Assembly: GCA_028716785.1 (NCBI GenBank)
Contig: JAQUPD010000005.1
Coordinates: forward strand, 17,164 to 81,163
Length of the DNA: 64,000 nt
From: Fidelibacterota bacterium
GTDB taxonomy: Bacteria; Fidelibacterota; Fidelibacteria; Fidelibacterales; Fidelibacteraceae
Direction of reading: 5' to 3'
Positions within the stretch are counted from its first letter, which is position 1. Every line of letters begins with the position of its first letter. Below are positions 27,065-36,613 of this stretch, in pieces. A program made the translations under genes and the position numbers. The notes beneath the pieces are model-generated. The model was not told the DNA's origin, ran no database searches, and worked only from the letters and a program-made list of their open reading frames with translations.

Positions 27065-28459
27065 ATGGAGTGTCTCACGCGATTTGATTCGCCACAATTA
27101 AAAAAATGTCACAGTGGGAAAGTGCGAGAAAGTTTTAAGGCCGATGAACAGCATCGATTGTTTCTTGCAACTGATCGCATTTCTTGTTTTGATAAGGTCC
27201 TGAAAACGCCTATTCCGTCAAAAGGTGCGGTCCTTAATTTGTTGTCCGCATGGTGGTTTGAAAAAACACGCGATATCTGTCCCAACCATTTTGTAAAAAT
27301 TATCGATCCATCCATTAGCTTAGTCCGCGAAGCAAAACCTATCCATCTTGAAATGGTTGTCCGTGCCTATCTTACAGGCTCTGCTTGGCGAAATTATCAA
27401 AAAGGTGAGCGACAAATTTCGGGTGTATCAATCCCCAATGGACTTACAAAAAATGCTCCTTTTCCAGAGCCGATTGTAACGCCCACGACAAAAGAAACTT
27501 CGGATCGGTCTATTACAGCAAAAGAAATTATTCAAGAAGGATGGGCAACAGAAACACAGTATCAACAAATACACGATATTGCACTCAACCTTTTTAAAAA
27601 AGGAAGTGCCATTCTCGAAGAACGAGGAATTATTCTCGTAGATACAAAATATGAATTTGGAATGATTAACGATGAATTGGTTCTTATCGATGAAATTCAT
27701 ACACCAGATTCATCCCGATTTTGGCTGAAAGAAGATTATCGAAACAATCCAGAAACTGTTGAACAATTGGATAAAGAATTTGTGCGGGCTTATTTGATGG
27801 AGCATAAAAAGGGGGGAGTATATCCAGAAATCCTTCCTGATGAGATAGTTCAAGAAACCAGTCGGCGCTATCTTGAATTGTATGAACGAATTACAGGCAC
27901 TTCCCTTAAATTACCAGAGATATCTCCCGGGGAACGCATTGTTAAAAATCTTGTTCGTGAAGGATTTATGAAAGAGGGGTGCGTCATTCTTGTGATGGGT
28001 TCTCCATCCGATAAGGGACATGCTGAAAAAATTGCTGAACGCATTAAAAAGTATGATATTGCTGTAACATTACGAATTGTGTCTGCTCATAAAAATGGTG
28101 AAAAAATTCCAACCATCATGGAAGATGTTATATGGTGTTATGAACCCGCGGCTATTATTGCCATAGCGGGGCGTTCCAATGGACTCGGTGGCGCCTTGTC
28201 GGCAAATGTGCCCGTTCCTGTGATTAATTGTCCACCCTTTCAAGATAAACTCGATTTTCTTGTCAATATCAATTCTTCCTTGTTAATGCCCTCAGAGACC
28301 CCCGCTATGACGGTTGTGGATCCCAAAAATGCTGCCGATGCAGCGATGCTTTGTTTGAATCTCCCCACAATAAAAGAAAAATTTCGAGAAAAAATTGGTT
28401 CAGTAAAAAAAACATTGGATCAAGCCAATGCTCAATTACAGGAGCAGCAGGATGTTTAA
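27065..28459 (+). CDS. purCE: SAICAR synthetase fused to class II AIR carboxylase (PAICS-like)
   Basis: One 464-residue protein joins PurC and PurE. Residues 1 to about 295 are SAICAR synthetase, with KCHSGKVRESF, RAYLTGSAWRNY, DRSITAKEI and LVDTKYEFG. Residues about 306-464 are a PurE domain with VMGSPSDKGH and SAHKNG. The active-site block reads IAGRSNGLGGALSANVPVPV, which is the class II form (direct CO2 use, as in animal PAICS), not the GGAAHLPG of class I. No purK is needed by class II, and none is found nearby. The domain order PurC-PurE is also that of animal PAICS. Start is ATG 27065, seven bases after GGAG; a GTG at 27062 is the alternative. Confidence 0.93.
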   Translation: MECLTRFDSPQLKKCHSGKVRESFKADEQHRLFLATDRISCFDKVLKTPIPSKGAVLNLLSAWWFEKTRDICPNHFVKIIDPSISLVREAKPIHLEMVVRAYLTGSAWRNYQKGERQISGVSIPNGLTKNAPFPEPIVTPTTKETSDRSITAKEIIQEGWATETQYQQIHDIALNLFKKGSAILEERGIILVDTKYEFGMINDELVLIDEIHTPDSSRFWLKEDYRNNPETVEQLDKEFVRAYLMEHKKGGVYPEILPDEIVQETSRRYLELYERITGTSLKLPEISPGERIVKNLVREGFMKEGCVILVMGSPSDKGHAEKIAERIKKYDIAVTLRIVSAHKNGEKIPTIMEDVIWCYEPAAIIAIAGRSNGLGGALSANVPVPVINCPPFQDKLDFLVNINSSLLMPSETPAMTVVDPKNAADAAMLCLNLPTIKEKFREKIGSVKKTLDQANAQLQEQQDV

Positions 28460-29819
28460 TGCCCTTTCTCCACTCGATGGACGATATGCCGATCGCGTGG
28501 ATGTGTTGAGGAATTATTTTTCGGAATTTGCACTGATGCGGATGCGCATTATAACAGAAATTCGCTACGTTAAAGCCCTTGATCACTGTTCTTGCTTTTC
28601 CCCCCTTACTCACGAGGAAGTAAAACAATTGGATAATGTGATGGCATCCTTTAGTGAAATAGACTATGAAACGATAAAATCAATCGAAAAAGAGATTAAT
28701 CACGATGTAAAAGCTTGTGAGATTTTTTTAAGAAAAAAAGTAAGGCTCAGGGAACCTAATCGCATTCATTTTGGACTCACTTCGGAAGATGTAAATAATC
28801 TTGCTTGGACCTTTCTTTTAAAGGAATTTCGCGAGACAGTTCAGCTGCCGCAAGTAAAGACATTCTTGTTAATATTGTGTGAGATGGCTGAAAAGTGGGC
28901 AGAGACCATTTTTCCTGCTAGAACTCATGGCCAAATAGCTTCTCCAACAACTTATGGGAAAGAACTTGCCGTCGTGATAAATCGACTTTTTACCCAATAT
29001 AAAAAGGTAAAAGATCTACCCTTTAAAGCAAAGCTTAATGGTGCAACAGGGAATTATTCTGCCCTTGTCGTCGCTTGTCCCTCCGTTGATTGGCCTTCCT
29101 TTGCAAAAAAATTTGTGGAAAAATATGGCGTGACATTCAATCCTGTCACAACACAAATTGAAGACCATGATTCCTGGGCTGAATATTTTGATGCATCCCG
29201 ACGGATTAATCAAATTATTCGTGATTTTGATCAAGATACCTGGATCTATCTGATGCAAGGGGAATTATTATTGTCTTCGGAGAAACAGGAAGTGGGGTCT
29301 TCAACCATGCCCCACAAGGTGAATCCCATTAACTTTGAAAATAGCGAAGGAAATTTGAAAATCTCTAACGCATTATTTACTGCTTTATCAGAAAGTCTTA
29401 CAACATCCCGACTCCAACGGGATTTATCCGATAGTACTGTTTCACGAAATATTGGTACAGCCTTCGGTTATGCCTATCTGGCAATATCGGAAACCTTGAA
29501 AGGACTATCCAAAATTCAGGTGAATGAACCCTATTGTCGGAAAGTGGTTTCCTCACATCCTGAGCTTTTAGCTGAACCCATTCAAACAGTTTTAAGAAAA
29601 TATGGCATGTCTGATCCTTATGAGAAAATGAAAGCACTTACTCGTGGTCGACACATTACCTTGGATGAGCTTCACACTTTTTTGGATTCTCTGGACCTTG
29701 ATTCCCAAGTAATTCAATTCTTGAAATCTCTCCGGCCAGAATCTTATCTTGGTTTGGCACCGCAAATAACCCATGCCATGATATTGGAAGTCCAAGATTA
29801 TTTTAAGGAAGAATCATGA
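28452..29819 (+). CDS. purB: Adenylosuccinate lyase
   Basis: It cleaves SAICAR and adenylosuccinate, each with loss of fumarate. The 455-residue protein is of the E. coli type, beginning FNALSPLDGRYADRV. The fumarase-superfamily signature GSSTMPHKVNPINFEN is near residue 285-300 with the mobile catalytic loop, and TYGKELAV and FGLTSEDVNN are nearby. The ATG at 28452 lies eight bases after AGGAG and overlaps the end of purCE by eight bases. The earlier in-frame ATG at 28428 would add eight unrelated residues and is rejected. Confidence 0.95.
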   Translation: MFNALSPLDGRYADRVDVLRNYFSEFALMRMRIITEIRYVKALDHCSCFSPLTHEEVKQLDNVMASFSEIDYETIKSIEKEINHDVKACEIFLRKKVRLREPNRIHFGLTSEDVNNLAWTFLLKEFRETVQLPQVKTFLLILCEMAEKWAETIFPARTHGQIASPTTYGKELAVVINRLFTQYKKVKDLPFKAKLNGATGNYSALVVACPSVDWPSFAKKFVEKYGVTFNPVTTQIEDHDSWAEYFDASRRINQIIRDFDQDTWIYLMQGELLLSSEKQEVGSSTMPHKVNPINFENSEGNLKISNALFTALSESLTTSRLQRDLSDSTVSRNIGTAFGYAYLAISETLKGLSKIQVNEPYCRKVVSSHPELLAEPIQTVLRKYGMSDPYEKMKALTRGRHITLDELHTFLDSLDLDSQVIQFLKSLRPESYLGLAPQITHAMILEVQDYFKEES

Positions 29820-31066
29820 CAAAAATTGTGATTCTTGGCTCGGGAGGACGTGAACACGCATTAGCCTGGAAACTTGGTAAAGAAGTGGGGGAAGAAAATA
29901 TTTATATGCTTCCCGGAAATGGTGGAACGTGGAACAATTATCCCATCAATCCCCTAAATTTTAAGGCTGTAAAATCCTTTTGTGAAGACAAAAATATTCA
30001 ATGGTTGATTGTTGGCCCTGAAGATCCTCTTGCTCAGGGAATTTATGATTATTTTTATGATTCATCTACTCAAGTGTTAGGGCCTTCGAAACAAGCAGCT
30101 CGCCTTGAAGCTTCAAAAATTTGGTCTAAACACTTTATGATAACGTATGGTGTAGCAACTGGTAGAGCCGTTTTTTCAACCGATGGAAACTCTTTGGATG
30201 CCTTTATTCATGAGTTGGATGGAAAAGTTGTTGTAAAATATGACGGACTTGCCGCTGGAAAAGGAGTAAAAGTCTGCGAATCGTCCCTAGAAGCCTGGGA
30301 AGCAATAACTGACATTCGAAAAAAATATGGAAACAATGCACTCTTTTTGGTCGAAGAACGTCTGGTTGGACGAGAAATGTCTGTGATAGGCTTGACAGAT
30401 GGGAAATCCATTCGACTGTTTTTACCTTCACAAGATCACAAGCAAGCCTATGAAGGTGATAAAGGTCCCAATACCGGTGGTATGGGTGCCTATTGTCCCG
30501 TTCCCTGGTATACACCAACACATGCAAAAGCTATCCAAAAAAAGATTATTGAACCTACCTTGCAAGGTATTTGTGATGAACATTTAGACTACAAGGGTAT
30601 TCTTTATTTTGGTTTGATGATTACAACAGAAGGGCCTCGTGTTTTGGAGTATAATGTGCGTTTTGGAGACCCTGAAACTGAAGTGATTCTGCCTGCTTTG
30701 AAATCATCTTTGACAGGTTTGATTGAAAATACCTTGAATGGAAGCCTTGAAAAAACTTCACCCGAATTTTATCCTGAGACTTTTATTGATGTTGTTTTAG
30801 CATCAGGAGGATATCCAGGCGCTTATGAAAAAGGTTATGAAATTACAGGACTTGAAAAGATTTCACCGGACACGCTTCTCTTTCATGCAGGAACAAAACG
30901 GGAGGGAGAAAAACTCGTCACCAATGGAGGACGGGTACTCAATGTTGTTGCTCGAGGTCGTAATTTGCAAGAGGCAATAGAAAAAGTTTATCCAGAAGTT
31001 GAAAAAATTCATTTTAAAAATAAAACTTTCCGTCGGGATATTGGTCGGCGAGAGGGAATTGTATGA
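29816..31066 (+). CDS. purD: Phosphoribosylamine-glycine ligase
   Basis: It joins glycine to phosphoribosylamine using ATP. The 416-residue ATP-grasp enzyme shows VILGSGGREHALAWKL at the N terminus, VVKYDGLAAGKGVKVCE near 140-156, LVEERLVGREMS near 182-193 and VLEYNVRFGDPE near 278-289. It overlaps purB and purN by four bases each (ATGA), which signals tight translational coupling. Confidence 0.96.
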   Translation: MTKIVILGSGGREHALAWKLGKEVGEENIYMLPGNGGTWNNYPINPLNFKAVKSFCEDKNIQWLIVGPEDPLAQGIYDYFYDSSTQVLGPSKQAARLEASKIWSKHFMITYGVATGRAVFSTDGNSLDAFIHELDGKVVVKYDGLAAGKGVKVCESSLEAWEAITDIRKKYGNNALFLVEERLVGREMSVIGLTDGKSIRLFLPSQDHKQAYEGDKGPNTGGMGAYCPVPWYTPTHAKAIQKKIIEPTLQGICDEHLDYKGILYFGLMITTEGPRVLEYNVRFGDPETEVILPALKSSLTGLIENTLNGSLEKTSPEFYPETFIDVVLASGGYPGAYEKGYEITGLEKISPDTLLFHAGTKREGEKLVTNGGRVLNVVARGRNLQEAIEKVYPEVEKIHFKNKTFRRDIGRREGIV

Positions 31067-31662
31067 CAGCTCGCTTAGCCATTCTCATTAGCGGGAGAGG
31101 CTCTAATATGTCGGCAATCCTCCATGAAACACAAGAAGGAATATTGAAAAACCTTGCTGAAATCGTTGTGGTTGTATCAAATGTCTGTTCTGCCCCTGGA
31201 TTGGATATTGCCAGGGCTGCTGGAATTCCTGCGCTTTGCGTTCCCTCAGAAGGGAAAAAACGCCAGGAATTTGAAAAAGAACTCCTGAATGCCTTAGCTT
31301 CTTACCATCCTGATTATATTATTTTGGCTGGTTTTATGAGAATTCTTACACCTTATGTTGTCCACCATTATCCTAATCGAATAGTAAATATTCATCCTGC
31401 TGATACTTCCCAGTTTAAAGGGATAGGAGCTTATAAATGGGCTTTTGAGGAGGGGCTTGAAGAGACAAAAATTACAGTTCATCTGATTGATGAGGGTGTG
31501 GATACAGGGCCGGTGCTCGCTCAAAAGACGGTAGACCTTCGAGGAGCCACGACTCTGGAGGATGTTGAAGAACGAGGACTCGCAGTGGAGCATACGTTTT
31601 ATAGTGAAGTGATTCGCGATATGCTGACGGGTAAAATAAATATACAGGAGATAAAATCATAA
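31063..31662 (+). CDS. purN: Phosphoribosylglycinamide formyltransferase
   Basis: It formylates GAR with 10-formyl-tetrahydrofolate. The 199 residues match E. coli PurN (about 212). LISGRGSNMSAIL near residues 7-19, LAGFMRIL near 87-94 and IVNIHPADTSQF near 106-117 with catalytic Asn and His are present. ITVHLIDEGVDTGPVLAQ near 137-154 holds the catalytic Asp. The usual HPSLLP reads HPADTS here, a mild variation. purF starts immediately after the stop. Confidence 0.92.
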   Translation: MTARLAILISGRGSNMSAILHETQEGILKNLAEIVVVVSNVCSAPGLDIARAAGIPALCVPSEGKKRQEFEKELLNALASYHPDYIILAGFMRILTPYVVHHYPNRIVNIHPADTSQFKGIGAYKWAFEEGLEETKITVHLIDEGVDTGPVLAQKTVDLRGATTLEDVEERGLAVEHTFYSEVIRDMLTGKINIQEIKS

Positions 31663-33099
31663 ATGTGTGGTATCATTGGTATTATAGGCCGTGAGGATAT
31701 TTCTGAGGAACTTATCAATGGCTTAACGGTGATTCAACATCGGGGACAGGATGCTGCAGGCATTGTCACCTTGAATAGCCGTTTTAGAATGAAAAAAGGA
31801 CAAGGACACGTTGATAAAGTTTTTCAGAATTTTGATATTGAACAGTTTAGAGGGAAATGTGGACTTGGACATGTCCGCTATGCCACAATGGGATCAACCT
31901 TAGAAGTTGATGCCCAACCAATTGCAGTAAATTATCCCTATGGATTGGCAATGGTTCATAATGGAAATGTGATAAATTTTAAGGAAGTACGACAAAGGCT
32001 TTATGATGAAAATATGCGCCTTTTGGATACATCTAATGATGTGGCGCTCATTCTCTATACCTTTGCAGCTCAACTGGAAAAGAAAGATCTGAAACATTTA
32101 CACGTTGACGATATCTTTGATGTAGTTTTAGATGTCCAAAATTTGATTAAAGGGGCTTATTCTGCCTTAACCATTATTGCCAATAAAGGATTTTTAGCCT
32201 TTACCGATCCCTATGGTATTCGTCCTCTGGTGATGGGACGCAAACTTACAGATCAAGGCGTTGTATATGCCTTTGCGTCAGAAACGGTTGTTTTTGATTA
32301 TTTGGGATATGAAATGGTTCGAGACTTGCAAGCTGGTGAAGCAATTTTTATTGATAATGAGATGAATGTCCACTCGAAAATTTTAAAACAGGAAAAACAA
32401 GCATTTTGCGTATTTGAATATATTTATTTTGCTCGAGAAGATTCGGTCTTCCATCATCGTTTGGTGGCAAGTGAACGGGTTAAAATGGGGAAAAAATTAG
32501 CAAAATCTTTCAAAGAAGCTCATATTGATCCCGATATTATCATTGATGTACCAAGTTCAGCCTATTTTTTTGCTTCCGGCTTAGCAGAAGAAGTCAAAAT
32601 TCCTTATCGAAGGGGACTTGCAAAAAATCAGTTTGTTGGTCGTAGTTTTATCACTCCAACTCAAAAAGAACGTGAAAATGTGGTTAAACAAAAACTAAAT
32701 CCCATTAAAGATATTATTAAAGGGCGGAAAGTTGCTGTTGTGGATGATTCTATTGTTCGTGGCACAACATCCAGACACATTATTCATCTTTTACAGGAAT
32801 ATGGTGCAGATAAAGTCTATTTTATTTCTGCGTCACCTCCCATAAAATTTCCTTGTATTTATGGCATTGATATGTCCGTTCGAAAAGAAATGGTTGCATC
32901 TCATTATGATGATCCTCAAGAAATTGCCCGTGTTATTGGAGCGGATGCTGTGGTTTATCAAAAATTAGAGGATCTCCAAGAACTTTATCATGATTTACCC
33001 ATTTGTGATGCCTGTTTTTCAGGGAATTATCCCACAGGCATTACTCCCGATATTCTCAAACACATTGAACTAGAAAAGATAAATTCGGACCGAAATTAA
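31663..33099 (+). CDS. purF: Amidophosphoribosyltransferase (Fe-S type)
   Basis: It makes phosphoribosylamine from PRPP and glutamine, the first step of purine synthesis. The protein begins MCGIIGIIG, so the nucleophile Cys is directly behind the initiator Met, with no propeptide. The glutaminase domain is followed by a PRPP domain with AVVDDSIVRGTTSRH near 356-370. Cysteines at AFCVFEY, KFPCIYG and PICDACFSGNYP lie where the Bacillus subtilis-type [4Fe-4S] cluster ligands are expected. The start is the base after the purN stop. Confidence 0.95.
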   Translation: MCGIIGIIGREDISEELINGLTVIQHRGQDAAGIVTLNSRFRMKKGQGHVDKVFQNFDIEQFRGKCGLGHVRYATMGSTLEVDAQPIAVNYPYGLAMVHNGNVINFKEVRQRLYDENMRLLDTSNDVALILYTFAAQLEKKDLKHLHVDDIFDVVLDVQNLIKGAYSALTIIANKGFLAFTDPYGIRPLVMGRKLTDQGVVYAFASETVVFDYLGYEMVRDLQAGEAIFIDNEMNVHSKILKQEKQAFCVFEYIYFAREDSVFHHRLVASERVKMGKKLAKSFKEAHIDPDIIIDVPSSAYFFASGLAEEVKIPYRRGLAKNQFVGRSFITPTQKERENVVKQKLNPIKDIIKGRKVAVVDDSIVRGTTSRHIIHLLQEYGADKVYFISASPPIKFPCIYGIDMSVRKEMVASHYDDPQEIARVIGADAVVYQKLEDLQELYHDLPICDACFSGNYPTGITPDILKHIELEKINSDRN

Positions 33100-33103
33100 G
33101 GCG

Positions 33104-34387
33104 ATGCATCAGAAAATTCTCTTGAAAAATGGAACACTTCTTTATCCTCATGGCGCCATGAAGAAAGAGGATTTGATGATTGAAAATGGGAAAATTAGAG
33201 AAATAGATAACTCCCTTTCTGTTTATTCAGGTATTCATGAGATTGATGTTACAGGTGGATTGCTTTTACCGGGAATGATAGACCCCCATGTCCATTTTCG
33301 GGAACCGGGTTTTCTTGAAAAAGAAGGGATTGACAATGGTTCTAAAGCAGCTATAAAGGGGGGTGTAACAACAGTTTTTGATATGCCAAATACGAATCCT
33401 CCTTGCGATAATTTACAAGCGTTTGAGGAAAAACGGAGCCTTTTTCAGGAAAAGTCATTTGTAAATTGGGGACTCCATTATATGGCGTCACCCACGATGG
33501 GAATGCTTCCAGAAAAAGCACTTTCTGCAAAAATATATATGGCTCGTTCATCATCACAATCTGCCTGGAATGATTTCAATTCCTTAAAAACTATTTTTCA
33601 AAAATCTCCGTGTGTCACCATTCATGGGGAAGATGAAAAATATTTTATCCATAATCCCTGTCATTCTCATCGGCGTCCCCGAAAAGCAATTCAAGAAGCA
33701 CTAAAAACTATCAAAGATGTCTTAATAAATCTTTCAGAGGATGAACGTCCCCGTGTGATTTTATGTCATGCTTCAACAGTGGATGATGTTTCTTGGCTAA
33801 AGGAGATGAAAGCAAAGGGATTTGATGTGTGGGGAGAAACAGCTCCCCATTATCTGTGGTTTACAGCCGACGATGAAGAAAAATATGGGGCGAAGTATCA
33901 GGTGAATCCCCCTTTAAGAAATTCTCAAGATCGAGAAGCTCTTCGTCAGGCAGTTAAAGAGGGGATTCTTGATTTTATTGGGACGGATCATGCCCCCCAT
34001 ACACCAGCTGAAAAAGCAAGTTCAAATCCTCCTTCTGGAATCCCTGGTATCGAATGGGCTATGCCCGCCATTTTGGAACTGGCAGAACAGCAAATAATAC
34101 CCTGGTCTCGCATTATTCCCTTGATTTATTCAAAAAGTTGCCAATGCTATAAGTTGTCAGGTTATTCTGGCCTTAATTCAGGTGGATGGGCAAACGTGGT
34201 GGTTTTGAAAAAAACCAAAAAATTTTCAGATACACTTGTTACGAAAGCAGGGTATAATCCGTATGAACATCTCAGGTTAACGTATTCTGTTGATAAAGTT
34301 TTTGTAAATGGTAATCTTGTGTATGATGAAGGGCAGTTTAAAAATCTTGAGAAAGGGAAGGAGATTGTGCGTGCTTTCAGCGACTAA
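33104..34387 (+). CDS. pyrC: Dihydroorotase
   Basis: It cyclises carbamoyl-aspartate to dihydroorotate. The 427-residue class I amidohydrolase has DPHVHFREPGFLEKE near residues 60-74, the FDMPNTNPP segment near 91-99, a metal-binding His in TIHGED, the CHASTVDDV helix and GTDHAPHT near 290-297. It starts five bases after purF, so the pyrimidine genes directly continue the purine operon. Confidence 0.93.
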   Translation: MHQKILLKNGTLLYPHGAMKKEDLMIENGKIREIDNSLSVYSGIHEIDVTGGLLLPGMIDPHVHFREPGFLEKEGIDNGSKAAIKGGVTTVFDMPNTNPPCDNLQAFEEKRSLFQEKSFVNWGLHYMASPTMGMLPEKALSAKIYMARSSSQSAWNDFNSLKTIFQKSPCVTIHGEDEKYFIHNPCHSHRRPRKAIQEALKTIKDVLINLSEDERPRVILCHASTVDDVSWLKEMKAKGFDVWGETAPHYLWFTADDEEKYGAKYQVNPPLRNSQDREALRQAVKEGILDFIGTDHAPHTPAEKASSNPPSGIPGIEWAMPAILELAEQQIIPWSRIIPLIYSKSCQCYKLSGYSGLNSGGWANVVVLKKTKKFSDTLVTKAGYNPYEHLRLTYSVDKVFVNGNLVYDEGQFKNLEKGKEIVRAFSD

Positions 34388-34985
34388 AAGTCAATTTATC
34401 GATTGTTTGATACAAGAAAAAGTTCTGAAATTTGGAGATTATATTTTGAAATCGGGGATGAGATCCCCCTTTTTTTTAAACTTTGGTAATATTGCTTCGT
34501 CGGAAGCACTCAAAAGAACAGGGAAACTTTTTGCAACCACCCTTTCTGATTTTTTTCCCAAGGCAACCCATGTGTATGGGCCACCCTATAAAGGAATTTC
34601 TTTAGCAACCGCCACAGTGATAATGCATCAAAATCCCAATCTCGCCATGTTTTATAGTCGTAAAGAGGAAAAAGGTCATGGCGAAAAGGGAATTTTTATT
34701 GGAAACACACCCGATGTAAACAGTACTGTTGTTATGATTGATGATGTTATGACCACGGGAGAAACAAAACTTCAAGCCATAACACTTCTTGAAGAAACAT
34801 TTCCAATAAAGGTAGCAGGGATTATCGTCGCGGTAGACCGACGTCGTGAACAAGAGAGGGAAGAATTCTCCATTCCCCTTAAAGCAATTCTTGATCTTGT
34901 TGATTTCATAGACTATTTAAAAATAAAAGACCCAGCACAGGCAGACATACTCAATGCGTTTTATAAGGGGGTAAATCATGGATAA
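34371..34985 (+). CDS. pyrE: Orotate phosphoribosyltransferase
   Basis: It joins orotate to PRPP to give OMP. The PRPP motif is VVMIDDVMTTGETKLQA near residues 121-137, and KSGMRSPFFLNFGNIAS near 26-42 is the family block. The best start is GTG 34371, after GGGAAGGAG, overlapping the end of pyrC by 17 bases. An ATG farther upstream in the same frame would add 21 residues without homology. The resulting 204 residues are a normal length. Confidence 0.92.
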   Translation: MLSATKSQFIDCLIQEKVLKFGDYILKSGMRSPFFLNFGNIASSEALKRTGKLFATTLSDFFPKATHVYGPPYKGISLATATVIMHQNPNLAMFYSRKEEKGHGEKGIFIGNTPDVNSTVVMIDDVMTTGETKLQAITLLEETFPIKVAGIIVAVDRRREQEREEFSIPLKAILDLVDFIDYLKIKDPAQADILNAFYKGVNHG

Positions 34986-35703
34986 AACTTTTAAAGTTAT
35001 TCCTGCTTTAGATTTAATTGACCTTGATAAACTTGAGTCTCTTATCCAGGCGATTGATGATCATCCACTGATATATGGTTATAAGATTGGTTTTTCCCTT
35101 GGACTTACGTATGGTTTAATTCGCGTGTGTAAATTACTCCAAAAACATACGGCAAAGCCCCTTATCTATGACCATCAAAAAGCGGCGACAGATATTCCTG
35201 AAACAGGCGAGCTTTTTGCAGATGTCATGAAATTTTCGGGGATTACCGAAGTGATTATTTTCCCTTTGGCTGGCCCTGAAACTTTAAAGGCATGGATTGA
35301 TGCCTTGCAGGATAAAGCCTTGAAAGTAATTGTCGGCGGCATTATGACTCATCCGGGATTTTTGGAATCAGAAGGGGGATTTATTCGAGATTTAGCGGCA
35401 ATCAAAATCTATCAACAAGCTTTTGATAAAAATGTCCGTGATTTTGTAGTTCCCCTCACAAAACCTGAGATAACCAAAAAGATATATTCTGAGGTAGGAT
35501 TGGATGATACTTGTACCTTTTATTCTCCAGGATATGGTAAACAGGGTGGTAACCTGGCAAATTTTAGCTATATCAAAAGCCATTATTTAATAATTGGACG
35601 CTCCTTGTTAAATGTAGAAGATCCTGCGTTATATTTGGATGAGGTATCGAAGCAAATAAATTTGTTAAATAAATTCAACAGGGGTAAAAATGAAAAAGCA
35701 TGA
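34978..35703 (+). CDS. pyrF: Orotidine 5'-phosphate decarboxylase (divergent form)
   Basis: It decarboxylates OMP to UMP. The 241 residues keep the TIM-barrel order: IPALDLIDLDKLE, YGYKIGFSL, the catalytic block YDHQKAATDIPETG near 62-75, KVIVGGIMTHPGF and SPGYGKQGGNL, and a final IIGRSLLN phosphate site. The catalytic block spaces its charged residues as D-x-x-K-x-x-x-D rather than the canonical D-x-K-x-x-D, so this is a divergent subgroup. The gene overlaps pyrE by eight bases. Confidence 0.88.
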   Translation: MDKTFKVIPALDLIDLDKLESLIQAIDDHPLIYGYKIGFSLGLTYGLIRVCKLLQKHTAKPLIYDHQKAATDIPETGELFADVMKFSGITEVIIFPLAGPETLKAWIDALQDKALKVIVGGIMTHPGFLESEGGFIRDLAAIKIYQQAFDKNVRDFVVPLTKPEITKKIYSEVGLDDTCTFYSPGYGKQGGNLANFSYIKSHYLIIGRSLLNVEDPALYLDEVSKQINLLNKFNRGKNEKA

Positions 35704-36613
35704 CCTAATTTCAATGCATGATTTAACGGTAGATGATATTCAAATCTATTTGAATACTGCTGCCCGTGTGGAAGAAATTCCCCTAAAAGATCGGTTCACC
35801 TTGTTGCAAGGAAAAATTATGGCCTCGCTTTTTTTTGAAGCAAGCACACGAACTCGGTTGAGCTTTGAAGCAGCAATGTATCGTTTAGGAGGAAATGTCA
35901 TTGGCTTTGCGGAACAAGCAGCAACTTCTATCTCAAAAGGTGAATCGTTTTCAGATACAATCCATACGGTTGAAAATTATGCCGATGTCATTGTAATTCG
36001 TCACCCCAAAGAGGGAACATCCCGTCATGCCGCTCAAATCAGTTATTTGCCTGTCATTAATGCTGGCGATGGGACCAATCAACATCCTACACAAACACTT
36101 CTTGATCTTTATACGATTGTTAAAAGTTTTAAAAAAATTGAAGGATTAAGAATTGCTTTTGTAGGGGATTTAAAATACTCACGGACAGTTCATTCACTGC
36201 TTCAAGCATTGATAAAATTCCGTGTGAATGAATTTATGTTGGTATCTCCTGATTCTTTATGTCTTCCGGAATATTTAAAGCGTATTGAGACGGATTTTCC
36301 TGTGACATTTGTTGAAACCCGGCATCTTGAAGATGCAATTCCCTATGCAGATATTATTTATATGACGCGCATTCAACGGGAACGCTTTCCCGATCAAATC
36401 GAATATGAAAAGGTTAAAGATTCTTATTGCTTAAATGCCAAAATGCTAAAGGTTGCCCAGAATACGTTAAAAATCCTCCATCCCTTACCACGCGTGAATG
36501 AAATTGCTCCAGATGTAGATGAAACGCCCCATGCGGAATATTTTCAGCAGGTCAAAAATGGACTTATTATGCGGCAAGCAATTTTATTATATGTTTTTGA
36601 GGTACAACTATGA
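35690..36613 (+). CDS. pyrB: Aspartate carbamoyltransferase catalytic chain
   Basis: It makes carbamoyl-aspartate, the committing pyrimidine step. The 307 residues include the carbamoyl phosphate site FFEASTRTRLSFEAAM near 48-63, GDGTNQHPTQTLLDLYT near 126-142 and the PLPRVNEIAPDVD aspartate loop near 262-274. It is followed by the regulatory subunit with four bases overlap, so the enzyme should be the E. coli-type, CTP/ATP-controlled dodecamer. Carbamoyl phosphate synthetase genes are not in the window. Confidence 0.96.
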   Translation: MKKHDLISMHDLTVDDIQIYLNTAARVEEIPLKDRFTLLQGKIMASLFFEASTRTRLSFEAAMYRLGGNVIGFAEQAATSISKGESFSDTIHTVENYADVIVIRHPKEGTSRHAAQISYLPVINAGDGTNQHPTQTLLDLYTIVKSFKKIEGLRIAFVGDLKYSRTVHSLLQALIKFRVNEFMLVSPDSLCLPEYLKRIETDFPVTFVETRHLEDAIPYADIIYMTRIQRERFPDQIEYEKVKDSYCLNAKMLKVAQNTLKILHPLPRVNEIAPDVDETPHAEYFQQVKNGLIMRQAILLYVFEVQL

